64,000 nt of DNA, from assembly GCA_036502085.1 (NCBI GenBank), contig DASXZD010000043.1, positions 26,690-90,689 of the forward strand. Direction: 5' to 3'. Position 1 is the stretch's first letter; every line of letters starts with the position of its first letter. Made by a program: the position numbers and the translations under genes. The notes beneath the pieces are model-generated. The model did no database searches, had not been told where the DNA came from, and saw nothing but the letters and a program-made list of their open reading frames with translations. The stretch comes from PALSA-505 sp036502085 (GTDB lineage: Bacteria; Actinomycetota; Actinomycetes; Streptosporangiales; Streptosporangiaceae). Positions 41,016-48,780 of the stretch are shown one piece after another.

Positions 41016-42325
41016 GCCCCCGGGCCAAGGCGGCGGCCGCCCGCCTCGGATCGCTCATCCCCGGGCTACTCCGCGAGCAGCAGCAGTTCCGGCGCTACTG
41101 GAGCGCGGCCACGATCTCGATGTTCGGCGACCAGATCTCGTCGATCGCGCTGCCGCTGACCGGCGTGCTGGTGCTGCACGCGAGCGCCGCGCAGATGGGT
41201 TACCTCACCGCCATCGTCTGGCTGCCCAGCCTGCTGTTCGCGATGCCGGCCGGCGCCTGGGCGGACCGGCTGGGCCGGCGGCGGGAGATCATGATCGCCG
41301 CCGACATAGGCCGCGCGGCGCTGCTGGCGACCGTGCCGGCCTGCTACGCGCTGCACGTGCTCACCCTGGCCCAGCTGTACGGCGTCGCGTTCGGCGCGGG
41401 CACGCTGAGCATCTTCTTCACGGTCAGCGACGGCCCGCTGTTCGTCGCCGTGGTGCCCGAAGGAAGCTACGTCGAGGGCAATTCGCTGGTCTACGGCAGC
41501 CGCGCGTTTTCCTTCGTCGGCGGCCCGAGCCTGGGCGGCCTGCTCGTCCAGCTGCTCGCCGCGCCGTTCGCGGTCGCCGCCGATGCCCTCTCGTTCCTCG
41601 GTTCGGCGCTCTTGCTGCGCAAGGTCAAGGCCGTCGAGGCGCCCCCCGCCACCAGCGGCAAGGGCTCGGTCACCGCGGGAGCCAGGTTCATCATGGGGGC
41701 AGGCACCAGCTCGCGCATCGTCCGGGCGTCGCTGAGCGCGGTCTCCGTGATCAACTTCTTCACGTTCGTGTTCTCGGCGCTGTTCGTCCTGTACGCCACC
41801 AGGTCGCTGCACGTACGGCCCGGCCTGCTCGGCCTGGTCCTTGGCGCCGGAGCGGTCGGCAGCGTGCTCGGCTCGCTGGTCACCGGGCGGCTGGCCCGCC
41901 GGGTCGGCATCGGCTGGGGGTACGTGATCGGCTGCGTGATGTACCCCGCGCCGCTCGCCCTCGTGCCGCTGGCCGGCGGCCCGTTCCCCGTCGTGCTGGG
42001 CCTGCTGTTCCTGGCCGAGTTCCTGTCCGGCTTCGGCGTGATGGTGCTGGACATCAGCATCGGCTCGATCTTCGCGGCGGTGATCCCCGGCGACCTGCGG
42101 GCGCGGGTGTCCGGCGCATTCCAGGCCGTCAACTACGGAACGAGGCCGCTAGGCGCCCTGCTCGGCGGCACGCTCGGAACGGTGATCGGCCTGCGGCCCA
42201 CACTCTGGGTCGCGGTCGTCGGCTCGGTCACAGGGTTCATCTGGCTGCTGCCCTCGCCGCTGCCCCGGTTCCGCATGCCCGCCGACACCCCGGCCGGCGC
42301 GGCCGAGCCGGCCGCTACACCATGA
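41012..42325 (+). CDS. MFS transporter
   Basis: This 437-residue major-facilitator protein of the MFS_3/enterobactin-exporter-like group has an N-terminal SMFGDQISSIALPLTGVLVL segment, the loop 2-3 motif GAWADRLGRRREI, and about 12 hydrophobic segments. It probably exports a drug or metabolite sensed by the coupled ArsR-type regulator. The GTG start overlaps the regulator's stop. Confidence 0.92.
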   Translation: MSPRAKAAAARLGSLIPGLLREQQQFRRYWSAATISMFGDQISSIALPLTGVLVLHASAAQMGYLTAIVWLPSLLFAMPAGAWADRLGRRREIMIAADIGRAALLATVPACYALHVLTLAQLYGVAFGAGTLSIFFTVSDGPLFVAVVPEGSYVEGNSLVYGSRAFSFVGGPSLGGLLVQLLAAPFAVAADALSFLGSALLLRKVKAVEAPPATSGKGSVTAGARFIMGAGTSSRIVRASLSAVSVINFFTFVFSALFVLYATRSLHVRPGLLGLVLGAGAVGSVLGSLVTGRLARRVGIGWGYVIGCVMYPAPLALVPLAGGPFPVVLGLLFLAEFLSGFGVMVLDISIGSIFAAVIPGDLRARVSGAFQAVNYGTRPLGALLGGTLGTVIGLRPTLWVAVVGSVTGFIWLLPSPLPRFRMPADTPAGAAEPAATP

Positions 42326-42344
42326 TCGCGGCGCAGCCGAAGGA

Positions 42345-42395
42345 CAGCAAACCGCATATCGATGCCCACCGGTGGGCAGCAAACCGCACATCGAC
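42345..42395. terminator. Direct repeats around a 14-bp palindrome between convergent genes
   Basis: An 18-bp direct repeat (42345-42362 and 42378-42395, one mismatch) brackets the perfect palindrome GCCCACCGGTGGGC (42364-42377). It sits between the MFS gene (plus) and the CocE-type gene (minus) and may serve as a bidirectional terminator. Confidence 0.5.
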
Positions 42396-42445
42396 CCCCT
42401 CCCGGGCTGCGGGGAGGCGGCGCGGTGCCGGTCAACCGGCCCCGG

Positions 42446-44095
42446 TCAATCGGCGGCGGGCGCCTCGATGGTGCGCGTGTGCAGCAACAGTCGCGACGGG
42501 CGGTCCGCCGTGTGCCAGATCTGGTTGCGGGCGATGACGCCCTCGGTCTCGGTCACCATGTCACCGCCGGTGCCCAGGTTGATGTCTACCTTGGGGAAGG
42601 CCGAGGAGGCGACCTCCAGCCGCAGCCGGTGCCCGGGCAGCAGCCGCAGGCAGGTGTCCCACATCGCGATGCTCACCTCGTACACCTCGTCCGGCGTGAC
42701 CGGCTCGGCCCGGGTGAAGCCGTTGCGGTACCGCAGCCGGACCATGCCGTCGCAGAGCCGTTGCGCGAATCCGTTCGGGTGAACGTCGATGAGCTTGGCC
42801 ATGACGTCGGTGTCCGCGGCCGACGTGGCCACGTGCGCGACCAGCCGGACCGGGCCGATGATCTCCAGCGGCTCGGTCAGCGGGTCGGTGCTGAACACCA
42901 GGACGTCGCCGCGGGACTCGACGCCGAGGTAGTCGTCGGGACCGCCGATCTGGGCGCTGCTCGCGCCGGTGATGAACGGGACGGGGCGATCCGGGTCGTG
43001 CGTCCAGGAATCGGCGGGCTCGTCTGCGCCGGGAGCATCCGGCGACAGCCGCCCGTCACCGTGCCGGCTGTTGGCCGCGCCGCCGCCGGACAGGTACATG
43101 ACCGTCGGACTCGCCTGGGGCGGCGGCCAGGTCGGCTCGTCCCGCCACTCGCCCGCGCCCATCACGAAGATCCGTACCGGCGCGGCGGCCTGCTCCGGCT
43201 TGATGCCCTTCACGTGCTCGTCCAGGAACGCGATCACCGCGGCATCGAGGTCGATGATCGCCTGCGGGCCGAAGTCCACCTCGCCGAGCACGCGCTTCCG
43301 GTTGATCTGGTGCCCCCAGGGTCCCATCAGCAGCCGCTGCCCGTCGCGGCCGGCCGCGACCATGGCGGCGAAGTTGGCCGGGGTGCCGATCTCCTCGTCG
43401 TCGTACCAGCCGGAAATGTGCATCGCGGGCACGTCGACCTCGCCGATCCGGTGCTGGTAGCGCACCGGCTCCCACCATTCATCCAGGGTGCGGTGGCTGA
43501 TCTCGGCCCGCCAGCCGGGCGAGCTGAAGCCGGCCGCCTCGTCCATGCTGATCAGCGGCCGGTGCTTGTAGACCTCCGCCCAGTCGACGTTCTCCAGGTA
43601 CTGCAGCACGCGGGCGTCCGTCAGCCGGTACCAGTTGATCTGCATCGGCGTCGGCAGGCCGGTCGGCGTCTCGACGAACGGGTCGCTCGGGGTAACCATG
43701 GGCACCATCGCGCGCAGCGCCGGCGGGCGCTCCAGCGCGGTGAGCCACTGGATCCGGCCGCCGTAGCTGCCGCCGTAGGTGGCGACGTCCCCGGTGCACC
43801 AGTCCTGCCCGGCGACCCAGCCGATCACGTCGAAGCCGTCGGGGCCGTCGTTGCGGTAGGGCTGGAACTCCCCGTCGGAGTCGCCGCGGCCGCGGACGTC
43901 GACCGAGGCGACGCCGTAGCCGGCCTCGGCGAACGTGGTGCTGCGCTTGGACTGGATCTCGCCGGACTTGCCGTACGGCGTCCTGACCACCACGGCGGGC
44001 GCGGGCAGCGAGGCGGGCAGCGTCAGGTCAGCGGAGAGCGTGACGCCGTCCCGCAGCGGGATGCGGACGTTAAAGCGGCGGGTGATTTCCGGCAT
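42446..44095 (-). CDS. CocE/NonD-family serine hydrolase
   Basis: This 549-residue X-Pro dipeptidyl-peptidase-like hydrolase has VNVRIPLRDGVTLSADL-like start text (RFNVRIPLRDGVTLSADL), VVVRTPYGK, VDVRGRGDSDGEF and the nucleophile in TYGGSYGGRIQW. ISGWYDDEE carries the aspartate and LLMGPWGHQ the histidine. A C-terminal jelly-roll domain follows. Relatives hydrolyse acyl esters or amides such as cocaine, glutaryl-7-ACA or Xaa-Pro peptides. ATG 44095 gives the family start MPEITRRFNV. It is divergent from the HAD gene. Confidence 0.93.
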   Translation of the reverse strand: MPEITRRFNVRIPLRDGVTLSADLTLPASLPAPAVVVRTPYGKSGEIQSKRSTTFAEAGYGVASVDVRGRGDSDGEFQPYRNDGPDGFDVIGWVAGQDWCTGDVATYGGSYGGRIQWLTALERPPALRAMVPMVTPSDPFVETPTGLPTPMQINWYRLTDARVLQYLENVDWAEVYKHRPLISMDEAAGFSSPGWRAEISHRTLDEWWEPVRYQHRIGEVDVPAMHISGWYDDEEIGTPANFAAMVAAGRDGQRLLMGPWGHQINRKRVLGEVDFGPQAIIDLDAAVIAFLDEHVKGIKPEQAAAPVRIFVMGAGEWRDEPTWPPPQASPTVMYLSGGGAANSRHGDGRLSPDAPGADEPADSWTHDPDRPVPFITGASSAQIGGPDDYLGVESRGDVLVFSTDPLTEPLEIIGPVRLVAHVATSAADTDVMAKLIDVHPNGFAQRLCDGMVRLRYRNGFTRAEPVTPDEVYEVSIAMWDTCLRLLPGHRLRLEVASSAFPKVDINLGTGGDMVTETEGVIARNQIWHTADRPSRLLLHTRTIEAPAAD

Positions 44096-44132
44096 AGTGC
44101 CCGACCCTATCTTGTCGTTTACGATCGCAGCT

Positions 44133-44867
44133 GTGACCACGGCCAACGAGAGCTCAGCGACACCAGCGGGCTCCGGCCTGCGCGGCGTAATCACCGACTG
44201 GGGCGGCGTGCTCACCAACCCCGTCGCCGAGGCGGTCAACGCGTGGCTCGAGCTCGAGCTCATCGACCGGCACGGCTACCAGGAGGTCATGCGGCCCTGG
44301 GTGGTGCGGGCCTACGACGGCAGTGCTGACCACAACAGTGCTGACCACAACAGTGCTGACCACAACAAGGCCGGCGACAACCCGGTGCACCGGCTGGAGC
44401 GCGGCGACGGTGACCCGGCGGAGTTCGAGCGGGAACTGGCGGGCCGGCTGCGGCGCACCGACGGGGCGGCGGTGCAGGCCGACGGGCTGCTCAGCCGGAT
44501 GTTCGCGGCCACGGTCACCGTCCCGGCGATGTATGACCTGATGCGCAGCCTGCGGGCCAGCGGGATCCGCACCTGCCTGCTGTCCAACTCGTGGGGGAAC
44601 AACGACTACCCGCGAGACGCCTTCCCCGAGCTTTTCGACGCCTGGGTGATCTCCGCCGAGGTGGGCATGCGCAAGCCGGAAGAGCGGATCTTCCGGCACG
44701 CTGCCAGGCTGCTCGGCCTGCCGCCGAGCCAGTGCGTGTTCATCGACGACATCGAGGCCAACGTCGCGGCGGCGACCGCTCTCGGCATGACGGGCGTGCA
44801 TCATCGCGACCCGGCGGCGACCGCCGCCGCGATTGCCGGCCTGCTCGGCCTGCGGCCGCTAACGTAG
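44133..44867 (+). CDS. HAD-IA family hydrolase
   Basis: This 244-residue HAD hydrolase has motif I VITDWGGVLTNP, motif II CLLSNSWG, the conserved lysine in GMRKPEERIF and motif III FIDDIEANV. It is an epoxide-hydrolase-N-terminal/phosphatase-like member. An inserted SADHN x3 repeat (15-bp units at 44321-44365) lies in the cap domain. It starts at GTG 44133. Confidence 0.9.
   Translation: MTTANESSATPAGSGLRGVITDWGGVLTNPVAEAVNAWLELELIDRHGYQEVMRPWVVRAYDGSADHNSADHNSADHNKAGDNPVHRLERGDGDPAEFERELAGRLRRTDGAAVQADGLLSRMFAATVTVPAMYDLMRSLRASGIRTCLLSNSWGNNDYPRDAFPELFDAWVISAEVGMRKPEERIFRHAARLLGLPPSQCVFIDDIEANVAAATALGMTGVHHRDPAATAAAIAGLLGLRPLT
44321..44365 (+). repeat. 15-bp x3 perfect in-frame tandem repeat
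   Basis: Three identical copies of CAGTGCTGACCACAA encode a tripled SADHN stretch in the cap domain of the HAD hydrolase. Identity of the units suggests a recent event. Confidence 0.95.
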
Positions 44868-44873
44868 GCGGGC

Positions 44874-45341
44874 GTGGCGGAGTATCCGCGCCCGTCCAGC
44901 CCGGGGCGCAGCGCGAACATGCGGGCCAATCGCCGCACCGACACCAAGCCCGAGCTTGCCCTGCGGCGCGCCCTGCACAAGCTGGGCTACCGCTACCGCA
45001 AGGACTACCGGCTCGACCTTGAGGTCAGGCGGGTCAGGCCGGACATCGCGTTCACCGCGCGGCGGGTCGCCGTCTTCGTGGACGGCTGCTTCTGGCACGC
45101 CTGCCCCGAGCACGGCAGCAAGCCCAAGAACAACGACTGGTACTGGACGCCGAAGCTGGCCAGGAACGTCGAGCGGGACCGGGCGGCCGACGAGGCGCTG
45201 CGCGCCGCGGGCTGGCAGGTCGTGCGGGTCTGGGAGCACGAGAGCCTGGAGGCCGCGGTTGCCGCGGTCATCGCCGCCGTCGGCACCCGCCCGGCACCCG
45301 CCGTCCCGGCTCCCGCACGCGACGGGCCGACGCCGTCGTAG
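44874..45341 (+). CDS. vsr: Very-short-patch mismatch endonuclease Vsr
   Basis: This 155-residue Vsr-type nuclease has SPGRSANMRANRRTDTKPEL then ALRRALH, YRLDLEVRRVRPDIAFTARR (catalytic Asp), VAVFVDGCFWHACPEHG (zinc/active site), NNDWYW and a C-terminal VVRVWEHE. Vsr nicks at T:G mismatches that arise when 5-methylcytosine deaminates, usually beside a cytosine-C5 methyltransferase. None is encoded in this window. It starts at GTG 44874, 6 bp after the HAD gene. Confidence 0.92.
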   Translation: MAEYPRPSSPGRSANMRANRRTDTKPELALRRALHKLGYRYRKDYRLDLEVRRVRPDIAFTARRVAVFVDGCFWHACPEHGSKPKNNDWYWTPKLARNVERDRAADEALRAAGWQVVRVWEHESLEAAVAAVIAAVGTRPAPAVPAPARDGPTPS

Positions 45342-45383
45342 CGGGAAGGATCCTGGTCGCCCAGGCGGCCAAAATCCTTCCGC
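45341..45383. terminator. Hairpin after vsr
   Basis: Outer arms (about 45341-45351 and 45374-45383, one bulge) and an inner CCTGG/CCAGG stem (45352-45356 and 45361-45365) form a composite hairpin just after the vsr stop. The following 170 bp to 45553 hold only an AT-richer patch (about 45470-45495), which is probably the next promoter. Confidence 0.6.
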
Positions 45384-45553
45384 TTACCTCAAAGTCCCGC
45401 GCCAGCTCCGTGGACCGGCCGCGGCGCGCGGTCGTCACTCGCGGATTACATGCGCGACAGCCGTTAGGAATGCCAAAATCTTTTCAATCTTGCGGAAGCC
45501 TCTGCTCGCGTGCCCAGCCGGGGACCGCGTCATCGTCGTGAATCCGAGGGTCC

Positions 45554-46048
45554 ATGCGCGTCTACCTGCCGTCCACGATGCCGGCCCTCGCCGCCGTGCT
45601 GCGGGCCGGCGAGATCGGTCCGGCGCCGCTGGCCGGCTTCGCGGTCACGCCGATGCTGCGCGAGTGGTACGCCAGCGGAGATCTCCAGGAGCTGGAGTAC
45701 GCCGCGCTGGCCGTGGCGGCCAAGGCGTCGCTGCGGCTGATCGCGGCTGACCCCGCCGTGCCCGCCCGGCGGGTCACGCTGGCCGTCGAGATCCCCGACG
45801 ACCAGGTCAGCTGCTGCGGCGGGATGGACGACCCGGCCGCCGTGCGGCTCAGCGCGGCGGCGCCGGTGGCCCGGCTGGCGTCCGCGCACGTCGACGGCGA
45901 GGACGCGGTCGCGGATGTGCGTGCCGCGGCGGCGGCCCTGGACGCGGCCGATAGCGGCGACGAGGACGCCAGCTTCACCGTGGACGGCGCGGAAGGCCAC
46001 GAGCTGCTCTGGTACGCCGCGCAGGAACTGCCCTACCTGTTCGGCTGA
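45554..46048 (+). CDS. DUF6912-type actinobacterial protein
   Basis: This 164-residue protein starts MRVYLPSTMPALAAVLRAGE and has a repeated Ala-rich helical body plus EGHELLWYAAQELPYLFG at the end. It matches a conserved actinobacterial family of unknown function (DUF6912 from memory). No catalytic motif is visible. It lies 63 bp upstream of pruA. Confidence 0.75.
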   Translation: MRVYLPSTMPALAAVLRAGEIGPAPLAGFAVTPMLREWYASGDLQELEYAALAVAAKASLRLIAADPAVPARRVTLAVEIPDDQVSCCGGMDDPAAVRLSAAAPVARLASAHVDGEDAVADVRAAAAALDAADSGDEDASFTVDGAEGHELLWYAAQELPYLFG

Positions 46049-46111
46049 CTGACATGGCACCATGAATGCTGGCCGCCAACGATGTCGGATAACAGCCGGG
46101 AGCGAACTTTC

Positions 46112-47740
46112 ATGGACGCCGTGACCAGCGTGCCGGTACCCGCCAACGAGCCCGTCCGGCAGTACCCGCCGGGCAGCCAGGACCGGGCCGCCCTGGAAAG
46201 CAAGATCAAGGAACTGGCCGGCGGGCAGACCGAGCTGACCATGACCATCGGCGGACGGCGCCGGATGGGCGGCGGCGAGACGATCAGCGTGGTCCAGCCG
46301 CACAACCACCGGCACGTGCTCGGCCAGCTCGGCAACGCGACCGACGAGGATGTCGCCGCCGCGGTCGACGCCGCCCGGCAAGCCGCCCCGGCCTGGCGCG
46401 CGCTGTCCTTCGACGACCGGGCCGCGATCCTGCTCAAGGCGGCCGACCTGCTGGCCGGCCCATGGCGGTCCACGCTCAACGCGGCGACCATCCTCGGCCA
46501 GTCCAAGTCGCCGCTGCAGGCCGAGATCGACGCGGCCTGCGAGCTGATCGACTTCTGGCGGTACAACGTCCACTTCGCCCGTGAGCTGCTCGCCCAGCAG
46601 CCGCAGTCAAGCCCCGGCGTCTGGAACCGGCTGGAGTACCGCCCGCTCGAAGGATTCGTGCTGGCGATCACGCCGTTCAACTTCACCTCGATCGCGGGGA
46701 ACCTGCCGACCGCGCCCGCGCTGCTCGGCAACACCGTGGTGTGGAAGCCGTCGCACACCCAGCAGCTATCCGCGCACTTCATCATGCGCGTGCTAGAGGC
46801 GGCCGGCCTGCCGCCCGGCGTGATCAACCTGGTGACCGGGTACGGCCAGGCGCTGTCCGGCGTGGCGCTGCCGCACCCGGACCTGGCCGGCATTCACTTC
46901 ACCGGCTCGACCCAGACCTTCCAGCACTTGTGGCGGACCGTCGGCGAGAACATCGCCGGCTACCACAGCTACCCGCGGCTGGTCGGCGAGACCGGCGGCA
47001 AGGACTTCGTGATCGCGCACCCGTCCGCCGACCCCGATGTGCTGGCCACCGCCCTGGTCCGCGGCGCGTTCGAGTACCAGGGCCAGAAGTGCTCGGCCGC
47101 CTCTCGCTGCTACGTACCGCGATCGATCTGGGCGCGGGTGCGCGATGACTTCATCGCTCAAGTGGAGTCGCTGACCATGGGAGACGTGTCGGCGGACCTG
47201 TCGCTGTTCATGGGTGCGGTGATCGACGAGCGGGCGTTCGCCAAGCACGCGGCGGCGCTGGACCGGGCGCGCGAAACGCCGTCGGTGCGGGTGCTGGCCG
47301 GCGGCCGGGCCGACGACTCCGAAGGCTACTTCGTGCCGCCCACCGTGCTGGAGTCCGCCGACCCGACCGACGAGATCTTCAGCACCGAGTACTTCGGGCC
47401 GATCCTGGCCGTCCACGTCTACGACGACGCCGGGTACGCCGAGATGCTCACGCAGGCGGCCGGCGTTTCGCAGTACGCGCTGACCGGTTCGATCATCGCC
47501 CAGGACCGGGCGGCGATCGCCGACGCTACCGAGGCCCTCAGGTTCGCGGCGGGCAACTTCTACATCAACGACAAGCCGACCGGAGCGGTGGTCGGGCAGC
47601 AGCCGTTCGGCGGCGCCAGGGCCAGCGGTACCAACGACAAGGCGGGCTCGATCTTCAACCTGATCCGCTGGGTGAACGCCCGGACGATCAAGGAGACGTT
47701 CGTGCCGCCGACCGACTACCACTACCCCCATATGGGCTAA
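46112..47740 (+). CDS. pruA: L-glutamate gamma-semialdehyde dehydrogenase
   Basis: This 542-residue aldehyde dehydrogenase of the PruA class has the catalytic cysteine in FEYQGQKCSAASR, the base glutamate in LVGETGGKDF, TPFNFTSIAGNLP, FTGST and QQPFGGARASGTNDKAG. It oxidises glutamate semialdehyde to glutamate, the step after RocD or proline dehydrogenase. ATG 46112 matches the usual start MDAVTSVPVPANEP; an upstream ATG lies at 46082. No putA/proline dehydrogenase is adjacent. Confidence 0.95.
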   Translation: MDAVTSVPVPANEPVRQYPPGSQDRAALESKIKELAGGQTELTMTIGGRRRMGGGETISVVQPHNHRHVLGQLGNATDEDVAAAVDAARQAAPAWRALSFDDRAAILLKAADLLAGPWRSTLNAATILGQSKSPLQAEIDAACELIDFWRYNVHFARELLAQQPQSSPGVWNRLEYRPLEGFVLAITPFNFTSIAGNLPTAPALLGNTVVWKPSHTQQLSAHFIMRVLEAAGLPPGVINLVTGYGQALSGVALPHPDLAGIHFTGSTQTFQHLWRTVGENIAGYHSYPRLVGETGGKDFVIAHPSADPDVLATALVRGAFEYQGQKCSAASRCYVPRSIWARVRDDFIAQVESLTMGDVSADLSLFMGAVIDERAFAKHAAALDRARETPSVRVLAGGRADDSEGYFVPPTVLESADPTDEIFSTEYFGPILAVHVYDDAGYAEMLTQAAGVSQYALTGSIIAQDRAAIADATEALRFAAGNFYINDKPTGAVVGQQPFGGARASGTNDKAGSIFNLIRWVNARTIKETFVPPTDYHYPHMG

Positions 47741-47756
47741 GCGGCTCACGAGCCGC
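47741..47756 (+). terminator. Short GC-rich hairpin directly after pruA
   Basis: GCGGCT and AGCCGC flank a 4-base loop immediately after the pruA stop. A second perfect 8-bp stem (TTCTGCGC/GCGCAGAA, 47774-47796) follows. Together they are likely the pruA terminator. Confidence 0.65.
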
Positions 47757-47985
47757 CGTGCGGCTCCTGTGACTTCTGCGCGTCGCAGGCGCAGAATCGC
47801 CCTCCGTCTTTCAGCATTCCGTACGCTTGCGTGCCAATGTCGCCGCCCACGCGCCGTCCAAGACGACATCCACTCCGCCCGCAAGCCTTGCGGGCACTAG
47901 CATGAAGGCCCCGGGTCGTCCGCGCGCGGCATCCTGACGCGGTCGGCCAGGCCGCGCCCGTCCCCGCCAGCGTCCGGAGGCTCCG

Positions 47986-48714
47986 ATTCACCGGCTCGTC
48001 CTGTGGAACATCGACCTGACCCTGGTCGACGTCGGCCAGGTCACCAGAGATGCATCCGCCGAGGCTTTCGGCGCGGCCACCCAGCGGCGCCTGGTCCAGC
48101 TCCCGCAGCTGGCCGGCCGGACGGACTCCGAGGCGTTCTTCGAGGCGCTCGCGGTCAACGCGCCGGAGCTCGCGGGCGCGGACGCGGCCCAGCGGCTGCT
48201 GGCCCGCTACATCGCGGAACTGGCCAGGGCGTTCGAAGCCAGGGGCGAGATGCTGACCGGCAAGGGCCGGCTCCTGCCCGGCGCCAGGGAGGCGCTGGCG
48301 GCGCTGGCTGGCCGGCCCGGCTTGGTGCAGACGGTGCTCACCGGCACGATCAAGCCGAATGCCGTGCGCAAGCTGCGCGCGTTCGGGCTGGACGGCTTCA
48401 TCGATTTCGGCATCGGCGGGTACGGCTCCGAGGTGTACCCCAAGGGCACGCTGCTGCAGGTGGCACGCTCCCGGGCGGGGGAGAAGCACGGCGTGACGTT
48501 CGGCGAGGACACGACGGTCTATATCGGTGACTCGCCGCGGGATGTGGACGCGGCCAAAGTAGGCGGCGCGCGGTCGATCGCGGTGGCCAGCGGCCGGGCC
48601 ACGGTCAGCGAGCTCACCGCCGCGGGCCCGGACGCCGTGCTGGCCGACCTGTCCGACACCAAGGCGGTGCTGCGCGTCATCGATGACCTGACCCTCCCGG
48701 CGGCCGGCAGGTAA
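47986..48714 (+). CDS. HAD-fold protein with altered nucleophile (apparent ATT start)
   Basis: This 242-residue HAD-fold protein begins (I/M)HRLVLWNIDLTLVDVG. Motif I therefore reads NxDxT instead of DxDxT, with the usual nucleophile aspartate replaced by N8. Motif II (VLTGTIKPNA), the lysine in VYPKGTLL and motif III (YIGDSPRDVDAA) are present. No ATG, GTG or TTG exists at this N-terminus. ATT at 47986 follows GGAGG (47976-47980) by 5 bases and is taken as start. The first downstream ATG (48250) would delete motif I. Function is unknown. Confidence 0.8.
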   Translation: MHRLVLWNIDLTLVDVGQVTRDASAEAFGAATQRRLVQLPQLAGRTDSEAFFEALAVNAPELAGADAAQRLLARYIAELARAFEARGEMLTGKGRLLPGAREALAALAGRPGLVQTVLTGTIKPNAVRKLRAFGLDGFIDFGIGGYGSEVYPKGTLLQVARSRAGEKHGVTFGEDTTVYIGDSPRDVDAAKVGGARSIAVASGRATVSELTAAGPDAVLADLSDTKAVLRVIDDLTLPAAGR

Positions 48715-48780
48715 ACCGGCGGAGTTGCGCGAACGTCGAATACATGGGTAAACGCCCCTCAGGCCTGGAGAGGTAACACG

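Noticed and set aside
44874..45341. Treating vsr as part of a restriction-modification island
   Set aside because: No methyltransferase or restriction gene flanks it, and the base composition matches its neighbours.
47741..47985. The hairpin-rich gap after pruA, considered as a structured RNA or tmRNA
   Set aside because: Two simple stems are explained as a terminator. No tag-reading frame, tRNA-like ends or conserved RNA core could be found.
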